From Bacillus sp. ISL-41 (GTDB lineage: Bacteria > Bacillota > Bacilli > Bacillales > Cytobacillaceae): a stretch of DNA of 64,000 nucleotides. Below, in pieces: positions 19,891 to 29,117 of the stretch. How positions within the stretch are numbered: position 1 is the stretch's first letter; every line of letters begins with the position of its first letter. Made by a program: the position numbers and the translations under genes. A model generated the notes under the pieces. That model did not search any database, was not told the origin of the DNA, and saw only the letters and a program-made list of their open reading frames with translations. Location of the stretch: assembly GCF_018613235.1 (NCBI RefSeq), contig NZ_JAGGQP010000026.1, positions 29,116-93,115 on the forward strand, given 5' to 3'.

Positions 19891-21078
19891 TTGTCTCAGG
19901 GGAATCAATCGTGCCTGCGATTTTCATTAGAAGAGTCTGTGTGGTTTCAAAGAGGACAGGAAGTCGCGGAGCTTGTCTCGATTTCACTCGATCCGAATAT
20001 AACCATCCAGGAAAATGAACAATACGTATCCATTCGCGGATCGCTGGAGTTGACTGGGGAATATACATGTCATGAACAGCAGCAAGAGGACGAAAGTCAA
20101 ATCGCAGCTCTTAAGTACGTGCATTCTGTCATGGAAAGGGAAGAAGGAGTCTATGAATTCCTTCATCGTTTCCCGGTAGATATCACAATTCCAAAAAACC
20201 GGATTGAAAGTATCTATGACATCGATATTCAGGTGGAAGGATTTGATTATGTTTTTCCGGAAAAAGACCGCCTGAAGCTGAATGCTGATCTTGCCATCAC
20301 TGGCCTGTACGGCGAACAGCAGCATGAAGCCGATCAGGATGCTGACAGTGAAGAGGCGGAGGAACTGGAAGTCAGCTACCGCCAGGAGGCAACTGCAGAG
20401 GTTGATGTTGACGTTGAAACAGAAGCCGAAGCAGAGGAGGAAAACCATAGCCTGGAAGATCGAGATGAACAAGACTTCCCGGAAGCTCCTGCCTATTCTT
20501 TCGTCCAGCAAAATGAAACATTAAATGAACAGGAGGAGCAGGACTCCTACGAAGAAGAATTGTATGCGCCATTTAGGGCAGAAGCAAAGAAATCGCTAGA
20601 TGCAGAAGAAGCATCTGAACCTGAATTGCAAGAGCAAAGAGAGCACCAACAAGTTCCTGAGTATGCTTTCAGTGACTTCAGAGGTGAGCCGGAGCCAGTT
20701 GCGGAGGTCGAATTAGAGCAAGAGGAAGTGGAAGTCGAAGTCGAACTGGAGGCAGAGGAGCAGCCACAAGCGGAAAATCAGCCTGCTGAAATGGAAGAGT
20801 CTCCCGAAAGCTCATCCTCTCCAATATTGAAAAAGAAGAAGCCGAATATGAAACAAGGCATTTCAATTGCTGAATTCTTAGCGCGTAAGGAAGAAGAAAC
20901 TGAGGTTGCTAAAATAAGAGTGTGCATTGTCCAGCAAGGCGATTCACTTCAATCGATTTCCGAACGATATGATGTGCCAGTCCAGCAGCTTCTCCGGGTA
21001 AATCATCTGAGCATCGACCATGAGGTACATGAAGGCCAGGTACTATATGTTCCAGGAGTCGCGGTTCACAATACTTAA
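19891..21078 (+). CDS. spoVID: SpoVID, spore coat assembly morphogenetic protein
   Basis: A mother-cell protein that drives coat encasement of the forespore. The N-terminal region (LRFSLEESVWFQRGQEVAEL, SISLDPNITIQE, SLELTGEY) closely resembles B. subtilis SpoVID. A long, very acidic repetitive middle follows (about residues 140-300, rich in Glu). The C-terminal LysM domain is at about 345-392 (VQQGDSLQSISERYDVP). The start is TTG 19891, five bases after AAAGGAGGAG; the ATG at 19873 precedes that site. At 395 residues it is much shorter than the roughly 575-residue B. subtilis protein, mainly in the acidic linker. It partners SafA, encoded at the window end. Confidence 0.95.
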   Translation: MSQGNQSCLRFSLEESVWFQRGQEVAELVSISLDPNITIQENEQYVSIRGSLELTGEYTCHEQQQEDESQIAALKYVHSVMEREEGVYEFLHRFPVDITIPKNRIESIYDIDIQVEGFDYVFPEKDRLKLNADLAITGLYGEQQHEADQDADSEEAEELEVSYRQEATAEVDVDVETEAEAEEENHSLEDRDEQDFPEAPAYSFVQQNETLNEQEEQDSYEEELYAPFRAEAKKSLDAEEASEPELQEQREHQQVPEYAFSDFRGEPEPVAEVELEQEEVEVEVELEAEEQPQAENQPAEMEESPESSSSPILKKKKPNMKQGISIAEFLARKEEETEVAKIRVCIVQQGDSLQSISERYDVPVQQLLRVNHLSIDHEVHEGQVLYVPGVAVHNT

Positions 21079-21121
21079 CACTTTTCACTTTATAAGTATT
21101 AAAATTTTACACTGCGATTTG

Positions 21122-21295
21122 TGTCTAGCTTCAGTGCCTAGCCCCTCGAGACGTTTCGATCCTGCCAATGAAGTCAAAGAACGACTTCACTGTCAGGCCC
21201 TCTATGGCGCAGGACGTGCAGACCTGCCAGCCACACGATGTGGCGTTTTAGGCGGGCAACACTTGTCGGGGCTGACCAAGGCGCTTACGCTTTTC
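21122..21295 (+). repeat. Dispersed Bacillus repeat, long copy
   Basis: Begins TGTCTAGCTTCAGTGCCTAG and ends AAGGCGCTTACGCTTTTC. It shares long near-identical stretches with 46398-46517 (CCCTCGAGACGTTTCG, GTCGGGGCTGACCAAGGCGC). An internal stem GAAGTC(A)AAGAACGACTTC is common to both. This copy carries about 55 extra bases just before GTCGGGGC. A frame of 152 codons crosses it but is not coding. Confidence 0.8.
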
Positions 21296-21449
21296 TTTGT
21301 AGCAACGCCTTGTCCAAAAGGAGGCTGGTTGTCAGGGCTGGCTTGGCTGCTGGCTGGGATTGCTATAGCTTTTAGTATGGGCAGGTGTCTAACACCTGCC
21401 CAGATTTATTTATTCGAGAATAAAAAGGTATATTGCTCAATTCGAGTAT

Positions 21450-21498
21450 TGTCCAGCTCTTGCGCTTGTCGGGGCTGACCAAGGCGCTTACGCTTTTC
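21450..21498 (+). repeat. Dispersed Bacillus repeat, deleted remnant
   Basis: Only the ends remain: TGTCCAGCTCTTGCGC joined to GTCGGGGCTGACC and AAGGCGCTTACGCTTTTC. This is a 49-base internal-deletion version of the element at 21122-21295, about 150 bases upstream. Confidence 0.75.
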
Positions 21499-21531
21499 TA
21501 AATATGATGTCCAGAAAGTAGGCGAGATTCG

Positions 21532-22569
21532 ATGGATGATCGCAATTTTTTAAAAGAAGAATCTGCAGTGTTAAAGCAATATCCTATCGATCCGTATTTT
21601 GCAGAGGATTTTGGCAAAGTGAAAAAAGTTTACACGAAATCGGGGACATTCGCTTTGAAAAAAATCCACCCGTATGAGGGGACAGATTTTATCAAACATA
21701 TCCAGCACCTTTATCAAAAAGGCTATAACAGGATTGTGCCAGTTTATCCGGCAAATGATGGACGATATGCTGTGCTGCATAAACAGTCCCTGTATTATTT
21801 AATGCCGTGGATTCCGAATGAGACAAGAGAGGACCAGTCTCAAAGACACCAGCAGCTGTTCAGGGAATTGGCGAGGATGCATACATTGTCAGTCAAGGAA
21901 CTGGAAATCAGTGCGGAAGTGAAGCAGGAGCATTATGAAAAGACGTTAAAAGAATGGGAAAAGGAAGAAGAATTCATTAATGGATTCCTTGAAAGCTGTG
22001 AGAACAGAATATATATGTCCCCGTTTGAACTGACATTCTGCCTGTATTATATTCAGATTCGCCAGGCAATCCAGTTCGCCAAGCATAAGCTGGAGACATG
22101 GAATGAAAAAACGAAGGAGCAAAAGAAAACGAGGACGGTCACGCTTCACGGTAAGGTCTCTCCTGAACATTTCCTGTTTGATGAAAGAGGATACGGGTAT
22201 TTCATCAATTTTGAGCAGGCGAGGCAAGGGTCGCCAATCCAGGATTTACTCCCATTCCTGGCAAGGTCGCTGAAGACCCAGCCAAAGTATGGGGATGAAG
22301 TCATCGACTGGATTTATCTATATCTGAAATACTTTCCTTTCCGAGAGGATGAAATGCAGCTATTCATGAGTTATCTTGCCTTTCCGTCAGGCATTATCCG
22401 GGTTGCGGAGATGTACCATCAGCGCAAGACAGAAGTGGATGAAAGGAAGTTTGTCCAAAAACTGCAGCGACAATACTGGCTCTTGAGCAATACCGGTTAT
22501 GTAGTGACCAAAATCGACGAAATGGAAAAACAAAAGGAGCAGGCAAAACAAGAAGGAGCCCAGAGCTAA
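21532..22569 (+). CDS. ysxE: YsxE, CotS-family spore coat protein
   Basis: A 345-residue protein of the CotS/YutH family, which has an aminoglycoside-phosphotransferase-like kinase fold. Visible features are the N-lobe FALKKIHP, the catalytic-loop equivalent VTLHGKVSPEHFLFDE (near residue 205, with His-Gly-Lys in place of the kinase HGD) and the following YFINFEQARQGSPIQDL (normally IDFD). The degenerate residues suggest a structural rather than enzymatic role, but this is inference. The ORF begins ATGGATGAT after TAGGCGAGATTCG, a modest ribosome site. B. subtilis has spoVID-ysxE in the same order. Confidence 0.9.
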   Translation: MDDRNFLKEESAVLKQYPIDPYFAEDFGKVKKVYTKSGTFALKKIHPYEGTDFIKHIQHLYQKGYNRIVPVYPANDGRYAVLHKQSLYYLMPWIPNETREDQSQRHQQLFRELARMHTLSVKELEISAEVKQEHYEKTLKEWEKEEEFINGFLESCENRIYMSPFELTFCLYYIQIRQAIQFAKHKLETWNEKTKEQKKTRTVTLHGKVSPEHFLFDERGYGYFINFEQARQGSPIQDLLPFLARSLKTQPKYGDEVIDWIYLYLKYFPFREDEMQLFMSYLAFPSGIIRVAEMYHQRKTEVDERKFVQKLQRQYWLLSNTGYVVTKIDEMEKQKEQAKQEGAQS

Positions 22570-22599
22570 ATGATGCTCTCAGGCTCCTTAAATAATTTC
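22553..22599. terminator. Hairpin at the end of ysxE
   Basis: AAGGAGCC, then AGAGC, can pair with GCTCT, then GGCTCCTT, across the ysxE stop codon. It lies between convergent genes and overlaps the tail of the small leftward gene. The T tract is interrupted, so efficiency is uncertain. Confidence 0.5.
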
Positions 22600-22782
22600 G
22601 AATTTAATTGCAAGAGCAATTATGATGAATATCGATAACAGGAAGACATCAAATGTCGTCGGAAAAAACAGGGTTCGGATTCCCTGGAAAACACAAAAAG
22701 GAATAATGAGCTGAGCGCATACTGCTCGTGCCGTCCTCGCCCACCTCGGGAGTGTATAAGGATTATATCGTCGTCTCTTCAT
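22588..22782 (-). CDS. Small basic membrane protein, unknown function
   Basis: A 64-residue frame with a very good ribosome site (TTTGGAGGG, seven bases before the ATG at 22782). The N-terminal half is basic (MKRRRYNPYTLPRWARTARA). Two hydrophobic stretches follow, roughly residues 24-38 and 45-62 (FDVFLLSIFIIIALAIKF). It reads like a small inner-membrane protein and converges on ysxE. I do not recognise the family. The strong start signal and the charge-then-hydrophobic layout argue that it is real. Confidence 0.6.
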   Translation of the reverse strand: MKRRRYNPYTLPRWARTARAVCAQLIIPFCVFQGIRTLFFPTTFDVFLLSIFIIIALAIKFEII

Positions 22783-22954
22783 CGCTATCCCTCCAAACAT
22801 CAGGTATCCCTTTTTTTATTCTATGAGTGACAGACCCAAAAAGTGCTTATTGTTCGCACATCAAGGTGCAAAAAGTATAAAATAATAAAAAATAGGAAAT
22901 GATGATTGACGTCAATCCACTTTTTTGGGTAGTATATCTATTATACAAAACACA

Positions 22955-23225
22955 TAATAAAGCAAAGCTTTGACAGGGAAGAGTACATGAGCAGCCAGCT
23001 TAAAGAGAGGGAGTCCATTAGCTGCGAGGACTTCTAAGCGGAACCATGGAAGGTCGCCCTTGAGCATCGCCTGGGAACGGAATATTCTCACTAACAGGCG
23101 ACGGTGAAGAACCGTTATCCATATTTGAGCCAGCAACCAAACTGTTTTTACCGTTGCTGGGAAAAAAGGTGGTACCGCGAACAAACTCCATTCGTCCTTT
23201 TATGGCGAATGGAGTTTTTTATTTT
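22955..23225 (+). promoter_or_regulatory. T-box riboswitch controlling valS
   Basis: A leader with the T-box bulge sequence GGTGGTACCGCG (23168-23179). The terminator arm AACTCCATTCG (23184-23194) pairs with CGAATGGAGTT (23206-23216) and runs into TTTTTT. Upstream are stem-I marks GGGAAGAGTA and AGAGAGGGAG, and a plausible specifier codon GTC (Val) at 23053-23055. Uncharged tRNA-Val would favour the antiterminator and valS expression. The start of the leader is approximate. Confidence 0.9.
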
Positions 23226-23257
23226 TCAAGGAAATGCATTGAATGGAGGAAAAACTG

Positions 23258-25897
23258 ATGGAAGAGAATTTATCTATGCCGACTAAATACGATCCGTCTT
23301 CAATTGAGCAGGGACGTTATGAATGGTGGATCAATGGTAAGTTTTTTGAAGCGAAGGATGACGAAACGAAAAAGCCTTATACAATCGTGATTCCGCCGCC
23401 AAACGTAACTGGAAAGCTGCACCTAGGCCATGCGTGGGACACAGCGCTTCAGGATATCCTGACACGAATGAAGCGGATGCAGGGCTATGACGTACTATGG
23501 CTGCCGGGAATGGACCATGCGGGCATCGCGACACAGGCGAAGGTTGACGAGAAGCTGCGCAGCCAGGGCATCAATCGATACGAACTGGGCCGTGAAAAAT
23601 TCCTTGAGGAAGCATGGAAGTGGAAAGAGGAATACGCACAGCATATCCGTACACAATGGTCAAAGCTCGGATTGGGGCTAGATTACAGCCGCGAGCGCTT
23701 CACATTGGATGAAGGTCTATCTAAGGCAGTAAAAGAAGTTTTCGTTTCTTTATACCGTAAAGGCCTGATCTACCGCGGCGAATACATCATTAACTGGGAC
23801 CCTGCAGCGAAAACGGCCTTATCTGATATTGAGGTTATCCATAAAGATATCCAGGGTGCTTTCTACCACATGAGATATCCTCTGGCAGATGGCAGCGGCC
23901 ACATCGAAATCGCAACAACAAGACCGGAAACAATGCTTGGCGATACTGCGGTTGCCGTTCATCCGGAAGATGACCGCTACAAGCATTTGATCGGCAAAAG
24001 TGTTATTCTGCCAATCGTCGGCCGTGAAATTCCGATTGTAGGCGACGACTATGTTGATATGGAGTTCGGTTCAGGTGCTGTTAAAATCACTCCTGCACAT
24101 GACCCTAACGACTTTGAAATTGGCAACCGTCATAACCTTGAAAGAGTCCTTGTCATGAACGAAGATGGCTCGATGAACGCAAAAGCCGGCAAGTATCAGG
24201 GTATGGACCGTTTCGAATGCCGCAAGCAAATCGTCAAGGATCTTCAGGATGCTGGCGTACTGTTTAAAATTGAAGAGCACATGCACTCAGTAGGACACTC
24301 TGAGCGCAGCGGAGCAGTAGTTGAGCCATATCTGTCAACTCAATGGTTCGTTAAAATGCAGCCGCTTGCTGACGAAGCAATCGCCCTTCAGAGTAAAGAA
24401 GAGAAGGTTAACTTCGTACCTGAGCGCTTCGAAAACACCTATATGCGATGGATGGAAAATATCCGTGACTGGTGTATTTCTCGTCAGCTTTGGTGGGGCC
24501 ACCGGATTCCTGCCTGGTACCATAAAGAAACAGGCGAGGTATACGTTGACCACGAGCCGCCAGCAGACCCTGAAAATTGGGAACAGGATAATGACGTTCT
24601 TGATACATGGTTCAGTTCAGCACTTTGGCCATTCTCAACAATGGGCTGGCCGAATGAAGATGCAGCTGACTTCAAGCGTTACTATCCAACAGACGCCCTT
24701 GTAACTGGATATGATATTATCGCTTTCTGGGTATCACGGATGATTTTCCAGGGACTTGAGTTCACAGGCCAAAGACCATTCAAAGATGTTCTGATCCACG
24801 GACTCGTTCGTGCAGAAGATGGCCGTAAGATGAGTAAGTCACTAGGGAATGGTGTTGATCCGATGGATGTCATCGACCAGTACGGCGCTGATTCACTCCG
24901 CTACTTCCTGACAACAGGGGGCTCACCGGGGCAGGACCTTCGCTACAGCACAGAAAAGGTTGAAGCGACCTGGAACTTCGCAAATAAAATCTGGAACGCA
25001 TCACGTTTTGCCTTGATGAACATGAACGGCCTAAAGTATGAAGAAATTGATTTGAGCGGCGAGAAATCTGTTGCGGATAAGTGGATTTTGACAAGGCTGA
25101 ATGAAACAATCGAAACTGTTACAAGACTTTCAGACCGTTATGAGTTTGGTGAGGTTGGCCGAGCGCTATACAACTTCATCTGGGATGATTTCTGTGATTG
25201 GTATATTGAAATGGCAAAACTTCCGCTATACGGCGAAGATGAAGCGGCCAAAAAGACGACAAGATCGATTCTTGCATACGTTCTTGATAACACAATGCGC
25301 CTGCTTCACCCATTCATGCCATTCATTACGGAAGAAATCTGGCAGAACCTTCCGCACGAAGGGGAATCCATCACAGTTGCAAGCTGGCCGCAGGTTGACC
25401 CGACTCTGACTGATAAGGAAGCAGCAGATGATATGAAGCTGCTGGTTGAAGTCATCCGTGCAGTAAGGAACATCCGCTCTGAGGTAAATACTCCGCTCAG
25501 CAAGAAGGTTGATATGTTCCTGAAGGCGAAGGATGAAAAGACATTAAGCATGCTTGAGAATAACCGCGGCTATATCGTCCGTTTCTGTAATCCAGAGAAC
25601 CTGGAAATCGGGCTTGAAGTCAATGCTCCTGAAAAAGCGATGACAGCAGTTGCTACTGGACTTGAAATCATCATGCCGCTTGAAGGCCTGATCAACATCG
25701 ACGAGGAAATCGCCCGTCTTCAGAAGGAAAAAGAGAAGCTCGATAAAGAAGTAGAACGTGTACAGAAGAAGCTTGCCAACGAAGGCTTCGTTAAAAAAGC
25801 TCCTGAGAAAGTCATTGAAGAGGAACGCGCAAAGGAAAAAGACTATCTGGAAAAACGTGCAGCAGTCGAAGCGCGCATTAATGAACTGAGAAGCTAA
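23258..25897 (+). CDS. valS: Valyl-tRNA synthetase
   Basis: A class I aminoacyl-tRNA synthetase of 879 residues. The HIGH-type motif is HLGH at 55-58 ([13 protein letters not shown]), the KMSKS loop is at 524-528, and the CP1 editing domain lies between them ([17 protein letters not shown]). A C-terminal coiled coil ([24 protein letters not shown]) is the usual ValS arm. I place the start at ATG 23258, seven bases after TGGAGGA; the in-frame ATG at 23243 overlaps that site. The upstream T-box senses tRNA-Val charging. folC follows after a hairpin. Confidence 0.98.
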   Translation: MEENLSMPTKYDPSSIEQGRYEWWINGKFFEAKDDETKKPYTIVIPPPNVTGKLHLGHAWDTALQDILTRMKRMQGYDVLWLPGMDHAGIATQAKVDEKLRSQGINRYELGREKFLEEAWKWKEEYAQHIRTQWSKLGLGLDYSRERFTLDEGLSKAVKEVFVSLYRKGLIYRGEYIINWDPAAKTALSDIEVIHKDIQGAFYHMRYPLADGSGHIEIATTRPETMLGDTAVAVHPEDDRYKHLIGKSVILPIVGREIPIVGDDYVDMEFGSGAVKITPAHDPNDFEIGNRHNLERVLVMNEDGSMNAKAGKYQGMDRFECRKQIVKDLQDAGVLFKIEEHMHSVGHSERSGAVVEPYLSTQWFVKMQPLADEAIALQSKEEKVNFVPERFENTYMRWMENIRDWCISRQLWWGHRIPAWYHKETGEVYVDHEPPADPENWEQDNDVLDTWFSSALWPFSTMGWPNEDAADFKRYYPTDALVTGYDIIAFWVSRMIFQGLEFTGQRPFKDVLIHGLVRAEDGRKMSKSLGNGVDPMDVIDQYGADSLRYFLTTGGSPGQDLRYSTEKVEATWNFANKIWNASRFALMNMNGLKYEEIDLSGEKSVADKWILTRLNETIETVTRLSDRYEFGEVGRALYNFIWDDFCDWYIEMAKLPLYGEDEAAKKTTRSILAYVLDNTMRLLHPFMPFITEEIWQNLPHEGESITVASWPQVDPTLTDKEAADDMKLLVEVIRAVRNIRSEVNTPLSKKVDMFLKAKDEKTLSMLENNRGYIVRFCNPENLEIGLEVNAPEKAMTAVATGLEIIMPLEGLINIDEEIARLQKEKEKLDKEVERVQKKLANEGFVKKAPEKVIEEERAKEKDYLEKRAAVEARINELRS

Positions 25898-25916
25898 TTA
25901 TTATAGATAAAAATTT

Positions 25917-25944
25917 GAAGGCGAACCAGAGGTGGTTCGTCTTC
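25917..25944 (+). terminator. Hairpin between valS and folC
   Basis: GAAGGCGAACCA (25917-25928) pairs with TGGTTCGTCTTC (25933-25944) over a four-base loop. A T-rich tract is nearly absent, so it may attenuate rather than end transcription. Confidence 0.5.
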
Positions 25945-25966
25945 ATCTTGAATTGAGGTGTGTTTT

Positions 25967-27280
25967 ATGTTTAATACATATGAACAGGCAATTGATTGGA
26001 TCCATGCAAGGCTGCGTCTAGGAATAAAGCCAGGACTTTCAAGGATGGAATGGATGCTTGAAAGGCTGGATCATCCTGAAAGAAGGATCAAAACCATCCA
26101 TGTCGGCGGCACGAATGGGAAAGGTTCGACAGTCACATTCCTGCGATCCATCCTGCAGACAGCAGGATACAGGGTCGGTACGTTTACTTCGCCATATTTT
26201 GAACAATTCAATGAACGGATCAGCATCAATGGCCAGCCGATCAGTGACCAAGAATTGGTAGAATTGACGAATGCGATTAAGCCGCTTGCTGACGAACTGG
26301 ATCATACGGAGTTGGGCGGACCGACTGAATTCGAAGTGATTACTGCGATGTCGCTCTATTATTTTGCAAAGATGTCACCTGTAGATGTTGTCATTTATGA
26401 GGTAGGACTTGGCGGCCGCTTCGATTCGACCAATGTCATTCACCCGCTGCTATCGATCATCACTAGTATCGGTCTCGATCACACGGCAATCCTGGGGGAT
26501 ACATATGAACAAATAGCTTTTGAAAAAGCAGGAATCATCAAAAACGGTGTAAGCGTCATTACTGGAGTCAAGCAGCCTGAAGCACTGGATGTCATCAGAA
26601 CAAAAGCACTTGAAGGAAAGTCCCCCATGTACCATCTTGGAGATGAATTCACAGCAGGCTCAAGAGAGTCCTTAGAGCGAGGAGAAGAATTTTCGTTTTC
26701 AAGCATGTTCGGCCAGCTTCAGAACCTAAAAACTTCAATGATCGGTTCCTATCAGGTAGACAATGCCGCCTGTGCTGTAATGGCCAGCCAGGTCCTTGCA
26801 AACTACTATTCATTTATGATCGAGGAAGAGCACATCAGGGAAGGGCTGCTTCAAGCCTACTGGCCCGGTCGGCTTGAAGTATTAAGTGAAAATCCTTTAG
26901 TCCTGATTGATGGTGCTCATAATGAAGAAGGAATAAATGCATTGGCAGGTGAAATAAGTTCGCGATTTGCCGATAAAAGGATTAGTATCCTATTTGCAGC
27001 TCTGAAGGATAAGAAGTTAGACAAGATGATTGCAACTCTTGAAGAAGCTGCCGACCAGCTGACTTTCACAACATTCGACTTCCCTCGGGCAGCTTCTGCG
27101 GAAGAACTATTGGAAGTTGGAAGCAATAAGGTAAATAACAATCTCGCAGTCGATTATCAAGACTTTCTCTCTGTGAAAATAAATGAATTAAAAGTAGATG
27201 AAATTCTAATTGTCACGGGCTCTCTTTACTTTTTATCAGAAGCAAAGCCTTTTATTGTAAACGTGTTGAAAAATAAATAA
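25967..27280 (+). CDS. folC: Folylpolyglutamate/dihydrofolate synthase
   Basis: An ATP-dependent ligase that adds glutamate to folates (and, in bacteria, often to dihydropteroate). The P-loop GGTNGKGST is at about 48-56, GLGGRFDSTN is in the middle, and GAHNEEGINAL marks the Mur-ligase-type C-terminal domain. ATG 25967 (MFNTYEQAIDWI) follows TTGAGGTG by six bases; an in-frame GTG at 25958 lies inside that site. The product has 437 residues, the normal length. In B. subtilis, folC borders comC-spoIIB; here the pilus cluster follows. Confidence 0.97.
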   Translation: MFNTYEQAIDWIHARLRLGIKPGLSRMEWMLERLDHPERRIKTIHVGGTNGKGSTVTFLRSILQTAGYRVGTFTSPYFEQFNERISINGQPISDQELVELTNAIKPLADELDHTELGGPTEFEVITAMSLYYFAKMSPVDVVIYEVGLGGRFDSTNVIHPLLSIITSIGLDHTAILGDTYEQIAFEKAGIIKNGVSVITGVKQPEALDVIRTKALEGKSPMYHLGDEFTAGSRESLERGEEFSFSSMFGQLQNLKTSMIGSYQVDNAACAVMASQVLANYYSFMIEEEHIREGLLQAYWPGRLEVLSENPLVLIDGAHNEEGINALAGEISSRFADKRISILFAALKDKKLDKMIATLEEAADQLTFTTFDFPRAASAEELLEVGSNKVNNNLAVDYQDFLSVKINELKVDEILIVTGSLYFLSEAKPFIVNVLKNK

Positions 27281-27364
27281 GAAAATTATGACATTCGACA
27301 AAAAGTTTGCTAAACTATAAAAAAAGTGTGACTTTTTACCTAGTAAGGAGGTGGATAGATAAAG

Positions 27365-29080
27365 ATGACTCCAATGATCAAAAAATCAATATGGTTCAGC
27401 TGGCTCCTGATCGTTCCGGTTGGACTCTGGCTGACCTATCAAGTCTATCCGCCTCCCAATAATATTTCTCTATTGGAAGTATTCACCTTTCTGGTCTTAA
27501 TGTCTGTTGTGGCTTCCATGCCTATGGTCGTCAATAATACGCCGATTTTCCTCATCCAGTGGGTTTCGCTCGCTGTATTCCTGTCATACGGGATTTTCGT
27601 AGAAATGGTTTTAATGCAAATTTCGGTCCTAATCCTTTTAATGAGGCTCAGGGTACAAAAATCTGATATCTACAGGTTTCCTCTGAATTCATTAATGTTC
27701 TTCATCGTTTCATTAGTGAGCGGATTGTTATTTTACGCACTGGGCGGAGCGCATGGCGCGCATTTGGCTGACGATCCATATACTTATATTTTGGGAACGG
27801 TATATGGCATCAGCAATTATAGTGTGAATACTTTATTCCTGATATTGCTGCAAGCAGTCGTCCTAAAACTGAAGGGACCTTACTTCGGTAAAGATTTCAT
27901 TTGGGAAACCGTTACGACATTGATTACATTCCCTATAGGCTTCATACTATATGAACTATACCATAGTGGGATGGGGCTCTATTCCTTACTGTTTGTCGGG
28001 ATTCCTTTCGCGAGTCTGTCTATCATACTCAGTCTCTATTACTCAAGCGGAAAGGTGAACCATTTTTTACAAAGTGCCGCAGAGATTGGCCATCAGCTGG
28101 CTGAGAGACTGAAGCCCAATGATGTTCTTGATCTATTTGTTCAAAAAGTGATTGAGATGCTTCCGGTTGACTATGCCTACATTTTGGATGTGGTGGATGA
28201 CAGGGAACTGAAACTGATCCATAAGGTGGAATTTGGGGAAGTAATGGATCCTGTAGCCGAGCCGCTTGGAAAAGGTAAAGGAATTAGCGGTCTTGTATGG
28301 GCTGAGAAAAAGCCTGTACTTTTCCATTCGAAAAAACAATGGAAACATATAAATTCAGGCTATATTCCAGCAGGTGCCGAAAGTATCCTCGGTGTGCCGA
28401 TCGTCAGGAACAACCAGGTGATCGGTGTCCTTGTCCTGGCCGCAAACAAAAAGAGGGCATTCGAAAAATCACAGCTGATGATCATCGATATCCTGTGTTC
28501 CCACTTTGCAATTGCCGTGGAGAATGCAAGGCACCATGAAAAGACGAAGGAATACAGCGAACGCTGCGCATTGACCGGGCTATATAATTATCGTTACTTT
28601 GAAAACATGCTGAGCTTAGAATTCGGAAAATTACAAAAAGGCGAAAGACACCTTTTGTCCCTGATCCTGCTCGATATCGACCACTTCAAATCCGTCAACG
28701 ATACATATGGTCACCAAAGCGGAAATGAAATTTTAATCGAGCTTGCTGAACGGCTCAGGGAAAGAATCGGCCATATTGGCACAGTTGCCAGATACGGCGG
28801 GGAAGAGTTTGTGATCCTGCTGCCTGACATGATGAAAGGCGATGCCCTTAAACTGGCAGAACAAATCAGGCTGTTGATCGCCGAAAATCCCTTCACACTG
28901 CTGCAATCAATGGATGAAGAAGGAAAGCAGCTCCTGGTCCATATCACCGCGTCAATCGGTGTGGCAGCTGCCCCGCAGGACGCCGATGACTCACTCGCAT
29001 TGATCAGGCATGCTGACAGGGCTTTGTATGTGGGTGCGAAAAGATCCGGACGGAATCGGGTTGCGGAATATGTGAAATAA
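27365..29080 (+). CDS. Membrane-anchored GAF-GGDEF protein, putative diguanylate cyclase
   Basis: A 571-residue protein. Residues 1 to about 225 are hydrophobic, with six or more membrane segments. A GAF sensor domain spans about 245-390 (LDLFVQKVIEML, GISGLVWAEKKPVLF, SILGVPIVRNNQVIGVL). A GGDEF domain spans about 400-568 (LTGLYNYRYFE, LDIDHFKSVNDTYGHQSGNEIL, ARYGGEEF at 475-482). The intact GGEEF site suggests active cyclic-di-GMP synthesis. The RxxD inhibitory site normally just upstream is missing (glycines at both positions), so product feedback is probably absent. AAGGAGGTGG precedes the start. It converges on the minor-pilin operon, so a role in pilus control is possible but unproven. 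Confidence 0.9.
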   Translation: MTPMIKKSIWFSWLLIVPVGLWLTYQVYPPPNNISLLEVFTFLVLMSVVASMPMVVNNTPIFLIQWVSLAVFLSYGIFVEMVLMQISVLILLMRLRVQKSDIYRFPLNSLMFFIVSLVSGLLFYALGGAHGAHLADDPYTYILGTVYGISNYSVNTLFLILLQAVVLKLKGPYFGKDFIWETVTTLITFPIGFILYELYHSGMGLYSLLFVGIPFASLSIILSLYYSSGKVNHFLQSAAEIGHQLAERLKPNDVLDLFVQKVIEMLPVDYAYILDVVDDRELKLIHKVEFGEVMDPVAEPLGKGKGISGLVWAEKKPVLFHSKKQWKHINSGYIPAGAESILGVPIVRNNQVIGVLVLAANKKRAFEKSQLMIIDILCSHFAIAVENARHHEKTKEYSERCALTGLYNYRYFENMLSLEFGKLQKGERHLLSLILLDIDHFKSVNDTYGHQSGNEILIELAERLRERIGHIGTVARYGGEEFVILLPDMMKGDALKLAEQIRLLIAENPFTLLQSMDEEGKQLLVHITASIGVAAAPQDADDSLALIRHADRALYVGAKRSGRNRVAEYVK

Positions 29081-29117
29081 ACAAGGCTGACCCAGTTTGG
29101 GTCAGCCTTGTTGTTTT
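29081..29117. terminator. Bidirectional terminator between the GGDEF gene and the minor-pilin operon
   Basis: ACAAGGCTGACCC (29081-29093) and GGGTCAGCCTTGT (29099-29111) form a 13-bp stem. TTGTTTTAA follows on the right and TTTATTTCA is read on the opposite strand. Confidence 0.85.

Noticed and set aside
21020..21478. A 152-codon frame after spoVID
   Set aside because: It overlaps the spoVID end and runs through the dispersed repeat, with no ribosome site.
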